Shown: positions 1 through 8,741 of the stretch, piece by piece
Numbering within the stretch: position 1 is the first letter of the stretch
Layout of the letters: each line of letters opens with the position of its first letter
Source: Methylobacterium oryzihabitans
Lineage (GTDB): Bacteria; Pseudomonadota; Alphaproteobacteria; Rhizobiales; Beijerinckiaceae
Assembly (NCBI RefSeq): GCF_004004555.2
Contig: NZ_SACP01000001.1
Coordinates: forward strand, 1 to 64,000
DNA length: 64,000 bases
Direction: 5' to 3'
Notes under the pieces: generated by a model
What the model was told of the DNA's origin: nothing
Seen by the model: the letters and a program-made list of their open reading frames with translations, nothing else
Database searches by the model: none
Position numbers and translations under genes: made by a program

Positions 1-1142
1 AGAACGTCCGCGACGCCCCCGACGGCCCGGTGCTGATCCACGTCGTCACCCAGAAGGGCAAGGGCTACGCTCCCGCCGAAGCCGCCGCCGACCGCGGCCA
101 CGCGGTGGTCAAGTTCGACGTGATCTCGGGGGTGCAGGCCAAGGCCAAGCCGAACGCGCCGGCCTACACCCGGGTGTTCGGCGAGAGCCTGATCAAGGCG
201 GGCGACGCCGACGACAAGGTGGTGGCGATCACCGCCGCGATGCCGTCGGGGACCGGGGTCGACCTGTTCTCGAAGGCGCATCCCGACCGCACCTTCGACG
301 TCGGCATCGCCGAGCAGCACGCGGTGACGTTCGCGGCCGGCATGGCGACGGAGGGCTACAAGCCGTTCGTGGCGATCTACTCGACGTTCCTGCAGCGCGG
401 CTACGACCAGCTCGTGCACGACGTGGCTTTGCAGAACCTGCCCGTGCGGTTCTGCCTCGACCGGGCCGGGCTGGTGGGGGCGGACGGCGCCACGCATGCC
501 GGCGCGTTCGACCTCGCGTATCTGTGCTGCCTGCCGAACATGACGGTGATGGCGGCCTCCGACGAGGCCGAGCTGGTGCACATGGTGGCCACTGCGCATG
601 CGCACGATGCCGGCCCGATCGCCTTGCGCTACCCGCGCGGCGAGGGGGTGGGGGTCGACCTGCCGGAGCGGGGCGAGGTTCTGGCGATCGGCCGGGGCCG
701 TGTGGTGCGCCGTCCGGCGAACGCCCGGGTGGCGCTGGTGAGCCTCGGCACGCGTCTGGCCGAGGCGCTGAAGGCGGCCGACCGCCTGGAGGCGTCGGGG
801 ATCGGGGTGACGGTGGCGGATGCGCGGTTCGCCAAGCCTCTGGACGAGGCGCTGCTGCTGGATCTGGCCGGGAGCCACGAGGTTCTGGTGACGCTGGAGG
901 AGGGCTCGGTCGGGGGGTTCGGCGCGATGGTGCTGCACCTGCTCGCCGAGCGGGGGGCGCTGGATGGCGGCAAGGTGCGGGTTCGGACGCTGACGCTGCC
1001 GGACAGCTACCAGGAGCACGACACGCCGGAGCGGATGTACGCCGAGGCGGGCCTGGACGCCGCCAGCATCGTCAAGGCCGTCGAAGCCGCTCTGCCCTCG
1101 CGGGAGGCGCGGGAGGAGCGAAGCCGCCTGCGTCTCGCCTGA
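1..1142 (+). CDS. dxs: 1-deoxy-D-xylulose-5-phosphate synthase, 3' part
   Basis: The gene is cut by the window start; the frame is open from base 3. DXS condenses pyruvate and glyceraldehyde 3-phosphate, using thiamine diphosphate, in the first step of the MEP isoprenoid pathway in the cytoplasm. The visible ~380 residues carry the family landmarks: the [19 protein letters not shown] segment that closes the first domain, the [12 protein letters not shown] block with the catalytic Glu of the transketolase pyrimidine-binding domain, the [18 protein letters not shown] block, and a C-terminal transketolase domain. Most of the N-terminal domain lies outside. hpnA follows after 171 bp on the same strand, so MEP-pathway entry sits next to hopanoid synthesis. 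Identification is firm. Confidence 0.96.
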   Translation, partial: NVRDAPDGPVLIHVVTQKGKGYAPAEAAADRGHAVVKFDVISGVQAKAKPNAPAYTRVFGESLIKAGDADDKVVAITAAMPSGTGVDLFSKAHPDRTFDVGIAEQHAVTFAAGMATEGYKPFVAIYSTFLQRGYDQLVHDVALQNLPVRFCLDRAGLVGADGATHAGAFDLAYLCCLPNMTVMAASDEAELVHMVATAHAHDAGPIALRYPRGEGVGVDLPERGEVLAIGRGRVVRRPANARVALVSLGTRLAEALKAADRLEASGIGVTVADARFAKPLDEALLLDLAGSHEVLVTLEEGSVGGFGAMVLHLLAERGALDGGKVRVRTLTLPDSYQEHDTPERMYAEAGLDAASIVKAVEAALPSREAREERSRLRLA

Positions 1143-1313
1143 CGCAGAGCCCCTGATGCACGGGCGGCACGGCCGCCCGCCGCATGCCGGCCCGGCCCTG
1201 CCGCGGCTTGTCGCCACCGATCCGGGATGTCAGAAGCGGCGGGCCTCGCAGCCTGCTGCTCCGGCACCCTTTTTTCTCACGAGCGGCCCGCCGCTCCGGA
1301 TGACGAACGCGCG

Positions 1314-2351
1314 ATGATCGAGGCGGCGGACCGCACCCAGTCTGAAGCCCGGCCGGAGGTCGGCCCGGTCCTGGTCACGGGCGCGAGCGGCTTCCTCGGC
1401 CCGGCCCTGGTCGACGTGTTTCGCGCCGCCGGCTTCGCGGTGCGGGTCCTCGTGCGGGCGTCGAGCCCGCGCACCAACCTGACCTGGACCGACGTCGAGG
1501 TCGCCGAGGGCGACATGCGCGACCCCGCGGCGGTGGCGACCGCGATGGCGGGCATGCGCTACCTCGTCCATGCCGCCGCCGATTACCGGCTGTGGGCGCC
1601 CGACCCGGAAGAGATGGTGCGCACCAACCGCGACGGCACCCGGGTGCTGATGCAGGCGGCGCTGGCCGCCGGGGTCGAGCGGATCGTCTACACGTCGAGC
1701 GTCGCGACGATCCGCCCGCACGACGACGGCACCCCCGCCGACGAGACCCGGCCGCTGACGCCCGAGACCGCCATCGGCGCCTACAAGCGCAGCAAGGTGG
1801 TGGCCGAGCGCGTGGTCGAGGAGATGGTCGCCCGCGCCCGGCTCCCGGCGGTGATCGTCAACCCCTCGACGCCGATCGGGCCCCGCGACGTCAAGCCGAC
1901 GCCGACCGGCCGCATCATCCTCGACGCCGCGCAGGGCAAGATCCCGGCCTTCGTCGATACCGGCCTCAACCTCGCCCATGTCGACGACATCGCCCGCGGG
2001 CACCTGCTGGCGCTGGGCCGCGGCCGGATCGGCGAGCGCTACATCCTCGGCGGCGAGGACGTGATGCTGGCGCAGATGCTCGCCGACATCGCCCATTGCG
2101 TCGGCCGCAAGCCTCCGACGGTGCGGCTGCCCCGCGCCGCCGTCTACCCGATCGCCCTCGTGTCCGAGCTCGCCGCCCGGGTCACCGGCAAGGCGCCGCT
2201 CGCGACCCTCGACGGGGTGCGGATGTCCCGCTACCGGATGTTCTTCTCCGACGCCAAGGCCCGGGCCGAGCTCGGCTACACCGCCCGTCCCTACCGCGAG
2301 GGCCTGCGCGACGCGGTCGCGTGGTTCCGCCAGGCAGGATACCTGACATGA
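1314..2351 (+). CDS. hpnA: hopanoid-associated sugar epimerase / dihydroflavonol-reductase-like SDR HpnA
   Basis: Extended short-chain dehydrogenase of 345 aa. It has the N-terminal NAD(P) motif GASGFLG (residues 23-29), the active-site Ser region YTSSVAT (~126-132) and the catalytic pair Tyr157/Lys161 in AYKRSK. The family is named HpnA from its constant presence in hopanoid operons; its substrate is not established. I chose the ATG at 1314 because homology to the NAD fold starts shortly after it; a longer frame opens at 1227. The stop overlaps the hpnC start as ATGA, so the genes are translationally coupled. Family assignment is firm and the biochemical role open. Confidence 0.9.
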   Translation: MIEAADRTQSEARPEVGPVLVTGASGFLGPALVDVFRAAGFAVRVLVRASSPRTNLTWTDVEVAEGDMRDPAAVATAMAGMRYLVHAAADYRLWAPDPEEMVRTNRDGTRVLMQAALAAGVERIVYTSSVATIRPHDDGTPADETRPLTPETAIGAYKRSKVVAERVVEEMVARARLPAVIVNPSTPIGPRDVKPTPTGRIILDAAQGKIPAFVDTGLNLAHVDDIARGHLLALGRGRIGERYILGGEDVMLAQMLADIAHCVGRKPPTVRLPRAAVYPIALVSELAARVTGKAPLATLDGVRMSRYRMFFSDAKARAELGYTARPYREGLRDAVAWFRQAGYLT

Positions 2352-3229
2352 CCACCGCGACCGAGGCGCGCTCCGGCAAGTCGCACCGCGACGAGAACTT
2401 TCCGGTCGCGTCGCACCTCATCCATCCCCGCCATCGCGGCGCGATCCTGGCGTTCTACAACTACGTGCGCGCCGGCGACGACGTCGCCGACCACACCGAG
2501 CTGTCGCCCGAGCGCAAGATCGACCTCCTCGACGGTCTCGCCGACGCCCTGACCGGCGCGGGGCCGGACGACCCCGAGGCGGCGCCGCTGCGCGCCGCGC
2601 TGGCCGCGCGCGGCCTGCCGCCGCGCCACGCCCTCGAACTGCTCGACGCCTTCCGGATGGACGCGCGCAAGACGCGCTACGCCGACTGGGACGAGCTGAT
2701 CCATTACTGCCGCTACTCGGCGATGCCGGTCGGACGCTTCCTGCTCGACGTGCACGGCGAGGATCCGGCGGTGACCTGGGGCCCGTCCGACGCGATCTGC
2801 GCCGCGCTCCAGATCATCAACCACCTCCAGGATTGCGCCAAGGACTACCGGCGCAACGACCGGGTCTACCTGCCCCTCGACACGCTGGCCAGGCACGGTG
2901 CCTCCGTCGAGGACCTGGCGGCCGAGCGCGCCTCGCCGGCCCTGCGGGCGGTGATCGCGGCGCTCGCCCACCGCACCCTCGGGCTCCTGGAGGAGGGCCG
3001 CGCCCTTCCCGACCTGATCGACGACACGAGGCTCAGCCTCGAGATCGCGGCGATCCACCGCCTCGCCGTCGTCCTGGCCCAGGGCCTGACGACCCGCGAC
3101 CCGCTGAGCGAGCCGGTCCACCACGGCAAGGCCGCCTTCGCGCTGATCGCGCTCCAGGGCGTCGTCGCCTGCCTCGCCCGCCGGCCGTTCCGCCGCCGCG
3201 TCCTCGCGCTCCGGGGAGCCCGTCCGTGA
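2348..3229 (+). CDS. hpnC: squalene synthase-like protein HpnC (hydroxysqualene synthase)
   Basis: Trans-isoprenyl diphosphate synthase of the squalene/phytoene synthase fold, 293 aa. The first Asp-rich motif DDVAD (residues 44-48) and the second, NHLQDCAKDYRR (~158-169), bind Mg-diphosphate. In the HpnCDE route HpnD makes presqualene diphosphate from two FPP, HpnC converts it to hydroxysqualene, and HpnE reduces that to squalene. The start ATG overlaps the hpnA stop (ATGA) and the end overlaps the hpnD start (GTGA), showing one coupled operon. Assignment to HpnC rather than HpnD rests on its N-terminal position and the SHRDENFPVAS start typical of HpnC. Confidence 0.93.
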   Translation: MTTATEARSGKSHRDENFPVASHLIHPRHRGAILAFYNYVRAGDDVADHTELSPERKIDLLDGLADALTGAGPDDPEAAPLRAALAARGLPPRHALELLDAFRMDARKTRYADWDELIHYCRYSAMPVGRFLLDVHGEDPAVTWGPSDAICAALQIINHLQDCAKDYRRNDRVYLPLDTLARHGASVEDLAAERASPALRAVIAALAHRTLGLLEEGRALPDLIDDTRLSLEIAAIHRLAVVLAQGLTTRDPLSEPVHHGKAAFALIALQGVVACLARRPFRRRVLALRGARP

Positions 3230-4077
3230 CCGCCGCAGCGACCACCGCCCCCACCCCGGCCGAGGCCCCGGCCCAGCCGGCCGCCGGCTCGTCGTTCTAC
3301 ACCGCCATGCGGCTGCTGCCGGCGGCGCAGCGCGACGCGATGTACGCGGTCTACGCCTTCTGCCGCGCGGTCGACGACGTTGCCGACGACGGCGGCGCCC
3401 GCGACGTGCGCGCCGCCGAACTCGCCCGCTGGCGGGCCGACATCGACGCGCTCTACGCCGGCGGCCCGGTTCCGGCGCGGGTGCAGACCCTCGTCGGCCC
3501 GGTGCGCGACTTCGGCCTCGAGCGCGAGGATTTCCAGGCGGTCATCGACGGGATGGCGATGGACGCCGAGGCCGACATCGTCGCCCCGGACGCCGCGACC
3601 CTCGACCTGTATTGCGACCGGGTCGCGAGCGCGGTCGGCCGGCTGTCGGTGCGGATCTTCGGCCTCGCCGAGGCGCCGGGCCGCGACCTCGCCCACCATC
3701 TCGGCCGGGCGCTCCAGCTCACCAACATCCTGCGCGACATCGACGAGGATGCCGAGCGCGGCCGCCTCTACCTGCCGCGCGAGCGCCTCGCGGCGATCGG
3801 GCTGGCGCGCCCGACCCCGGAGGCCGCCCTCGCCCATCCCCGCCTCGGCGAGGTCTGCACGGCGCTCGCCGCCGAGGCCGAGGCGCATTACGCCGCGTCC
3901 TGGCGGATCATCGCGGGCGCGCCGCGCAAGGCGACCCGGGCGCCGCGGCTGATGGCGGCGGCCTACCACCTCTATCTCGACGCCCTCACCCGCCGCGGCT
4001 GGGCCGCGCCGCGGGCCCGGGTCAAGCCGGGCAAGCTGCGCCTCCTCGCCGTCGCCCTGCGTCACGGGATTCTCTAG
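3226..4077 (+). CDS. hpnD: presqualene diphosphate synthase HpnD
   Basis: Second squalene/phytoene-synthase-fold enzyme, 283 aa. It condenses two farnesyl diphosphates to presqualene diphosphate. It shows DDVADD (~50-55) and NILRDIDEDAERGRLYLPRE (~167-186), both Asp-rich Mg-binding motifs, the latter with the canonical RDxxED-type spacing. The start is the GTG at 3226, inside the hpnC stop (GTGA), which gives coupling and leaves a Pro/Ala-rich N-terminus before the domain (GSSFYTAMRLLP). hpnE follows after one base. Paralogy with hpnC is visible in the same motif order. Confidence 0.94.
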   Translation: MTAAATTAPTPAEAPAQPAAGSSFYTAMRLLPAAQRDAMYAVYAFCRAVDDVADDGGARDVRAAELARWRADIDALYAGGPVPARVQTLVGPVRDFGLEREDFQAVIDGMAMDAEADIVAPDAATLDLYCDRVASAVGRLSVRIFGLAEAPGRDLAHHLGRALQLTNILRDIDEDAERGRLYLPRERLAAIGLARPTPEAALAHPRLGEVCTALAAEAEAHYAASWRIIAGAPRKATRAPRLMAAAYHLYLDALTRRGWAAPRARVKPGKLRLLAVALRHGIL

Positions 4078-4078
4078 G

Positions 4079-5365
4079 ATGAGCGGAACCGTCCACGTCC
4101 TCGGGGCCGGGCTGGCCGGCCTGTCGGCTGCCGTGCGGCTCGCGCGGGCGGGCCGGCGGGTCGTGGTGCACGAGGCGGCCAAGCAGGCCGGCGGCCGCTG
4201 CCGCTCCTACCACGACGCCGCGCTCGGCCTGACCATCGACAACGGCAACCACCTGCTCTTGTCCGGCAACCGCGACGCCCTCGACTTCCTCGCGCTCGTC
4301 GGCGCTCCCAAGGATGCGCTCAGCGGGCCCGCCGAGGCCGAGTTTCCCTTCGCCGACCTGCGCACCGGCGAGCGCTGGACCCTGCGGCCCAATGCCGGGC
4401 GCCTGCCGTGGTGGGTGCTCGCCGCCGACCGCCGGGTGCCGGGCACCCGGGCCCTCGACTACCTCGCGCCGCTCGGCATCTTCCGCGGCGCCGGCCGCGC
4501 GGCGACGATCGGCGAGAGCATGGCCTGCGAGGGCGTGCTGTGGGAACGGCTGTGGCACCCGGTGCTCCTCGCCGCCCTCAACACCGAGCCGCGCGACAGC
4601 GATGCCGGCCTCGCCGCGACCATCCTGCGCGAGACGCTCGGCGCCGGCGGCCGGGCCTGCCGGCCGCTGATCGCCGTCGAGGGCCTGTCGACCGCCTTCG
4701 TCGATCCCGCCGTCGCGACCCTGGAGCGGGCCGGCGCCTCGCTGCGCCTCGGCCGGCGCCTGCGCGGCCTCGGCCTCGGCCTCGGGAATGGGCGCGTCGA
4801 GCGTCTCGACTTCTCGGACGGCAGCGAGACCCTCGGACCCGGCGACGCCGTGGTGATGGCGCTGCCGGCCTGGGTCGCCGCCGACCTGCTGCCCGGCCTC
4901 GACGTGCCGGGTGAGCACCGCTCGATCGTCAACGCGCATTTCGCCGTCGCGCCCCCGCCGGGCTCGCCGCTCCTCCTCGGGGTGATCGGCGGCACGACCG
5001 AGTGGCTGTTCTCCTATCCCGATCGCTTCTCCGTCACGGTGAGCGGCGCCGACCGGCTCCTCGACGTGCCGCGCGAGGAACTGGCCGCGACGATCTGGGA
5101 CGAGGTGGCGCGGCTGTCCGGGCAACCCGGCGCGCCCCTGCCCCGGTGGCAAATCGTCAAGGAGAAGCGGGCTACCTTCGCGGCGACGCCCGCAGAGGCG
5201 GCCCGCCGGCCGGGAGCGGCGACGCGCTACCGCAACCTCGCCCTGGCGGGGGACTGGACCGCGACCGGGCTGCCCTCGACCATCGAGGGCGCGATCCGCT
5301 CGGGCGCCCGTGCGGCGGCGCACCTGTCGGAGCGGGGATCCGCGGAGCTGCGCGGCGCGGCGTGA
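4079..5365 (+). CDS. hpnE: hydroxysqualene dehydroxylase HpnE
   Basis: FAD-dependent amine-oxidase-fold enzyme of 428 aa. It reductively removes the hydroxyl of hydroxysqualene to give squalene. The dinucleotide motif VLGAGLAGLSAA (residues 7-18), the second FAD element GGRCRSY (~39-45) and the C-terminal LALAGDWTATGLPSTIEGAI FAD-contact block (~389-408) are all present. It begins 1 bp after hpnD, so it belongs to the same transcript. The next gene, shc, begins 83 bp or more downstream. Confidence 0.94.
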   Translation: MSGTVHVLGAGLAGLSAAVRLARAGRRVVVHEAAKQAGGRCRSYHDAALGLTIDNGNHLLLSGNRDALDFLALVGAPKDALSGPAEAEFPFADLRTGERWTLRPNAGRLPWWVLAADRRVPGTRALDYLAPLGIFRGAGRAATIGESMACEGVLWERLWHPVLLAALNTEPRDSDAGLAATILRETLGAGGRACRPLIAVEGLSTAFVDPAVATLERAGASLRLGRRLRGLGLGLGNGRVERLDFSDGSETLGPGDAVVMALPAWVAADLLPGLDVPGEHRSIVNAHFAVAPPPGSPLLLGVIGGTTEWLFSYPDRFSVTVSGADRLLDVPREELAATIWDEVARLSGQPGAPLPRWQIVKEKRATFAATPAEAARRPGAATRYRNLALAGDWTATGLPSTIEGAIRSGARAAAHLSERGSAELRGAA

Positions 5366-5448
5366 GCAGCGATCGTCCCGCAGGCGCGTTTCATGCTTGG
5401 CGGTACGACCATCGAAGGTGCCTCACGGCACCGCATGACGAGGACCGG

Positions 5449-7479
5449 ATGCGGCAGGACAGGCCGCACAACAGGAGTGCAGGGACAGTGGGCAAGGTCG
5501 AGACGCTGAGCCGCGTGGGAACGCAGGGCATCGCTCTGGAGGATGTCGAGCGGCGGATATCGCAGGCGTCCCGAGCGCTCGGCCAGCTCGCCGGGCCGGA
5601 CGGCCACTGGTGCTTCGAGCTGGAGGCCGACGCGACGATCCCGTCGGAATACGTCCTCTATCACCATTTCCGCGGCTCGATCCCGACCCCCGACCTCGAA
5701 GCCAAGATCGCGAACTACCTGCGCCGCACCCAGAGCGCGCAGCACGGCGGCTGGTCCCTCGTCCACGAGGGCGGCTTCGACATGAGCTGCAGCGTCAAGG
5801 CCTACTTCGCCCTCAAGATGATCGGCGATTCGCCCGACGCCCCGCACATGGCGCGGGCCCGCGACGCGATCCTGTCCCGCGGCGGCGCCGCCCACGCCAA
5901 CGTCTTCGCCCGCACCCTGCTCGCGCTCTACGGCGAGGTGCCGTGGACCGCGGTGCCGGTGATGCCGGTCGAGGTGATGCTGCTGCCGAAGTGGTTCCCG
6001 TTCCACCTCGACAAGGTCTCGTACTGGGCGCGCACCGTGATGGTGCCGCTGTTCGTGATCCAGGCCAAGAAGCCGCGGGCGAAGAACCCGCGCGGCGTGC
6101 GCATCCAGGAATTGTTCACCCAGGCGCCCGAGCGCGTCCGGCACTGGCCGGCCGGCCCGCAGGAATCCTCGCCCTGGCGCCCGGTCTTCGCCGCGATCGA
6201 CCGCGTGCTCCAGACCGTCGAGGGCGCGTTCCCGGCCGGCTCGCGGGCGCGCGCCATCGACAAGGCGGTCGCCTTCGTCAGCGAGCGCCTCAACGGCGAG
6301 GACGGCCTCGGGGCGATCTTCCCGGCGATGGTCAACGCGGTCATCATGTACGAGTGCCTCGGCTATCCCGAGGACCATCCCCTCGTCGTCACCGCCCGCT
6401 CCTCGGTGGAGAAGCTCGTCACCGTCAAGGAGCACGAGGCCTACGTACAGCCGTGCCTGTCGCCGGTCTGGGACACGGCGCTCGCCGCCCACGCGATGAT
6501 GGAGGTCGGCGGGCCCGACGCCGAGAAGCGGGCCAAGCGTGCCCTCGACTGGCTCAAGCCGCTCCAGGTGCTCGACATCAAGGGCGACTGGGCCGCCTCG
6601 AAGCCCGACGTGCGCCCGGGCGGCTGGGCGTTCCAGTACGCCAACCCGCACTATCCCGACCTCGACGACACCGCGGTCGTCGTCATGGCGATGGACCGGC
6701 TGCAATCCCGCCGCTCCCCGAGCGAGGACGCCGCCGATTACGGCACCGCGATCGCCCGCGCCCGCGAATGGGTCGAGGGGCTGCAGAGCCGCGACGGCGG
6801 CTGGGCCGCCTTCGACGCCGACAACACCTACCACTACCTCAACTATATTCCGTTCTCCGACCACGGCGCGCTGCTCGACCCGCCGACCGCCGACGTGACC
6901 GCGCGCTGCATCTCGATGCTGGCGCAGCTCGGCGAGACCAGGGACACCAGCCCAGCGATGGCCCGCGGCATCGAGTACCTCATCGCCGACCAGGAGGAGG
7001 ACGGGAGCTGGTACGGCCGCTGGGGGATGAACTACATCTACGGGACGTGGTCGGCCCTGTGCGCGCTCAATGCCGCCGGCTTCGACCCCGAGGCGGCGCC
7101 GGTGCGCAGGGCGGCGGCGTGGCTGGCCGCGGTCCAGAACCCGGACGGCGGCTGGGGCGAGGACGCGGTGAGCTACAAGCTCGAATATCGCGGCTACGAG
7201 CGTGCGCCGAGCACCGCCTCGCAGACCGCCTGGGCCTTGCTCGGCCTGATGGCGGCCGGGCAGGCGGAGAGCCCGGCGGTGGCCCGCGGCATCAACTATC
7301 TCACCCGCACCCAGAGCGCGGACGGGCTGTGGGACGAGGAGCGCTACACCGCCACCGGCTTCCCGCGGGTGTTCTACCTGCGCTATCACGGCTACGCGAA
7401 GTTCTTCCCGCTCTGGGCGCTCGCCCGCTACCGCAACCTCAAGCGCGGCAACAGCCTGCGGGTCGCGGTCGGGATGTGA
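5449..7479 (+). CDS. shc: squalene-hopene cyclase
   Basis: Type II terpene cyclase of 676 aa that protonates and cyclises squalene to hopene and diplopterol; it is a monotopic membrane enzyme. The catalytic DxDDTA motif is DLDDTAVV near residues 404-411. Several QW repeats follow, including QSRDGGWAAFD, QEEDGSWYGRWG and QNPDGGWGED, and the C-terminus has the FYLRYHGYAKFFPLWALARY block. The start is uncertain: ATG 5449 gives the longest sensible product, but GTG 5488, preceded by an AGGAG at suitable distance, would give MGKVETLSRV and matches the usual start of homologues better. The TGA stop is the first triplet of an R1 repeat. Confidence 0.96.
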   Translation: MRQDRPHNRSAGTVGKVETLSRVGTQGIALEDVERRISQASRALGQLAGPDGHWCFELEADATIPSEYVLYHHFRGSIPTPDLEAKIANYLRRTQSAQHGGWSLVHEGGFDMSCSVKAYFALKMIGDSPDAPHMARARDAILSRGGAAHANVFARTLLALYGEVPWTAVPVMPVEVMLLPKWFPFHLDKVSYWARTVMVPLFVIQAKKPRAKNPRGVRIQELFTQAPERVRHWPAGPQESSPWRPVFAAIDRVLQTVEGAFPAGSRARAIDKAVAFVSERLNGEDGLGAIFPAMVNAVIMYECLGYPEDHPLVVTARSSVEKLVTVKEHEAYVQPCLSPVWDTALAAHAMMEVGGPDAEKRAKRALDWLKPLQVLDIKGDWAASKPDVRPGGWAFQYANPHYPDLDDTAVVVMAMDRLQSRRSPSEDAADYGTAIARAREWVEGLQSRDGGWAAFDADNTYHYLNYIPFSDHGALLDPPTADVTARCISMLAQLGETRDTSPAMARGIEYLIADQEEDGSWYGRWGMNYIYGTWSALCALNAAGFDPEAAPVRRAAAWLAAVQNPDGGWGEDAVSYKLEYRGYERAPSTASQTAWALLGLMAAGQAESPAVARGINYLTRTQSADGLWDEERYTATGFPRVFYLRYHGYAKFFPLWALARYRNLKRGNSLRVAVGM

Positions 7480-7610
7480 TACGATTTTCGGACGATCCGT
7501 TCCGAAAATCGTATCACCAGCCCGCGCGGCGCATGAGCGAAGCCGATTTCCGCATCGCGAATGCGATCCGCCAGGATCGCCTGAAGCGATCAGTCGGAAA
7601 TCGTATGACC
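7477..7610. repeat. R1 dispersed repeat, copy 1 (hairpin plus tail)
   Basis: Bases 7477-7516 form a perfect 16-bp stem with an 8-base loop (arm TGATACGATTTTCGGA). A ~95-base tail follows (AGCGAAGCCGATTTCCGC, then CAGGATCGCCTGAAGCGATC), ending at TCGTATGACC. The same hairpin-plus-tail recurs at 22941-23075 (inverted), 44135-44242 and 46052-46185 (inverted), and hairpin-only at 59894-59933. The first three bases are the stop codon of shc. No U-tract follows the stem, so it is a stabilising or attenuating hairpin rather than a standard terminator. Confidence 0.85.
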
Positions 7611-7703
7611 TCCCGTGCCCGGAACCGTTGCGGGCGCTGCGGGCTTGTGCGGTCCTGACGGCCTCGCGGGCCCGCGTGCGTGCGTCCCGCCGGGAGAGTC
7701 GCG

Positions 7704-8735
7704 ATGACGCTGTACAGCTACCACGTCTCGCACGAGCAGATCCCGCCGCGGGACCTGCTCGACCTCGTGCGGCGGGCCGAGGAGGCCGGGTTCGACGGCG
7801 CGTTCTCGTCGGATCACTTCCAGCCCTGGGCCGGCGTGCAGGGACAGTCCGGCTTCGCCTGGAGCTGGCTCGGCGCGGCGATGCAGGCGACCCAGCGCCT
7901 CACCTTCGGCATCATCAGCGTGCCGGGTGGCTGGCGCTACCACCCGGCCGTGCTGGCCCAGGCGGTCGCGACCCTCGGGCAGATGTTCCCCGGGCGGATC
8001 CCCTGGATCGCGCTCGGCAGCGGGCAGGCGATGAACGAGCACGTCGTCGGCGCGCCGTGGCCCGGCAAGGCCGAGCGCAACGCGCGCCTGCGCGAGGGCG
8101 CCGAGATCATGCGGGCGCTGCTCGCCGGCGAGACCGTGACCCGGCACGGCCGCATCCCGGTCTCGGAGGCGCGGCTGTGGACCCGGCCCGAGACGCCGAC
8201 CCGGCTGGTCGGCGCCGCGACGACGCCCGAGACCGCGGCGTGGCTCGGCACCTGGGCCGACGGGCTGCTGACCGTCGGGACGCGGCCCGACGCGCTCGCG
8301 CCGGTCGTGGACGCCTTTCGCGAGAGCGGCGGCGCCGACAAGCCGGTCTTCCTCAAGATGGACGTGAGCTGGGCCGCCTCCGCCGCCGAGGCGCTGCACC
8401 AGGCCCATGCGCAGTGGCGCTTCAACCAGCTCGGCAGCCCGGTCTCGTGGGAACTGCGCAGCCCGGCGGAGTTCGAGGCCGCCTCCCGTTTCGTCCGGCC
8501 CGAGGACATGCACGAGGCGGTGCTGGTCTCGCACGACCTGACGGCGATGGCCGACCGCATCGCCGCCTGCGCGGCGCTCGGCTTCGACAGCATCGACCTG
8601 CATCAGGTCGGCGGCCATCAGGCCGCCTTCATCGACGCCCTCGGCGAGCGGGTGCTGCCGGGCCTGCGCCGGCGCAAGGCCCCGGCCGCGAACTTCGATC
8701 CGTTCGCGGCGCCGGTCACCGGTTCGGGCCGCTGA
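7704..8735 (+). CDS. LLM-class flavin-dependent oxidoreductase (probable non-F420 type)
   Basis: Luciferase-like monooxygenase-fold protein of 343 aa. The TIM-barrel start LYSYHVSHEQIPPRDLL, the EEAGFDGAFSSDHFQPW block and the GxRxPWIALGSGQAMNEHV block resemble the subfamily annotated as probable non-F420 flavinoid oxidoreductase in organisms lacking F420; FMN is the expected cofactor. The ATG at 7704 follows GGGAGAG. It lies between shc and two minus-strand genes (methyltransferase, amidinotransferase), so it interrupts the hopanoid genes; whether it acts on a hopanoid is unknown. Family assignment is firm, substrate unknown. Confidence 0.82.
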   Translation: MTLYSYHVSHEQIPPRDLLDLVRRAEEAGFDGAFSSDHFQPWAGVQGQSGFAWSWLGAAMQATQRLTFGIISVPGGWRYHPAVLAQAVATLGQMFPGRIPWIALGSGQAMNEHVVGAPWPGKAERNARLREGAEIMRALLAGETVTRHGRIPVSEARLWTRPETPTRLVGAATTPETAAWLGTWADGLLTVGTRPDALAPVVDAFRESGGADKPVFLKMDVSWAASAAEALHQAHAQWRFNQLGSPVSWELRSPAEFEAASRFVRPEDMHEAVLVSHDLTAMADRIAACAALGFDSIDLHQVGGHQAAFIDALGERVLPGLRRRKAPAANFDPFAAPVTGSGR

Positions 8736-8741
8736 CCGAAC

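Noticed and set aside
7517..7610. The R1 tail as a small gene (SEADFRIANAIRQDRLK-type peptide).
   Set aside because: Two copies share the frame, but other copies have deletions or stops and no ribosome binding site; an open frame is expected in such GC-rich DNA.
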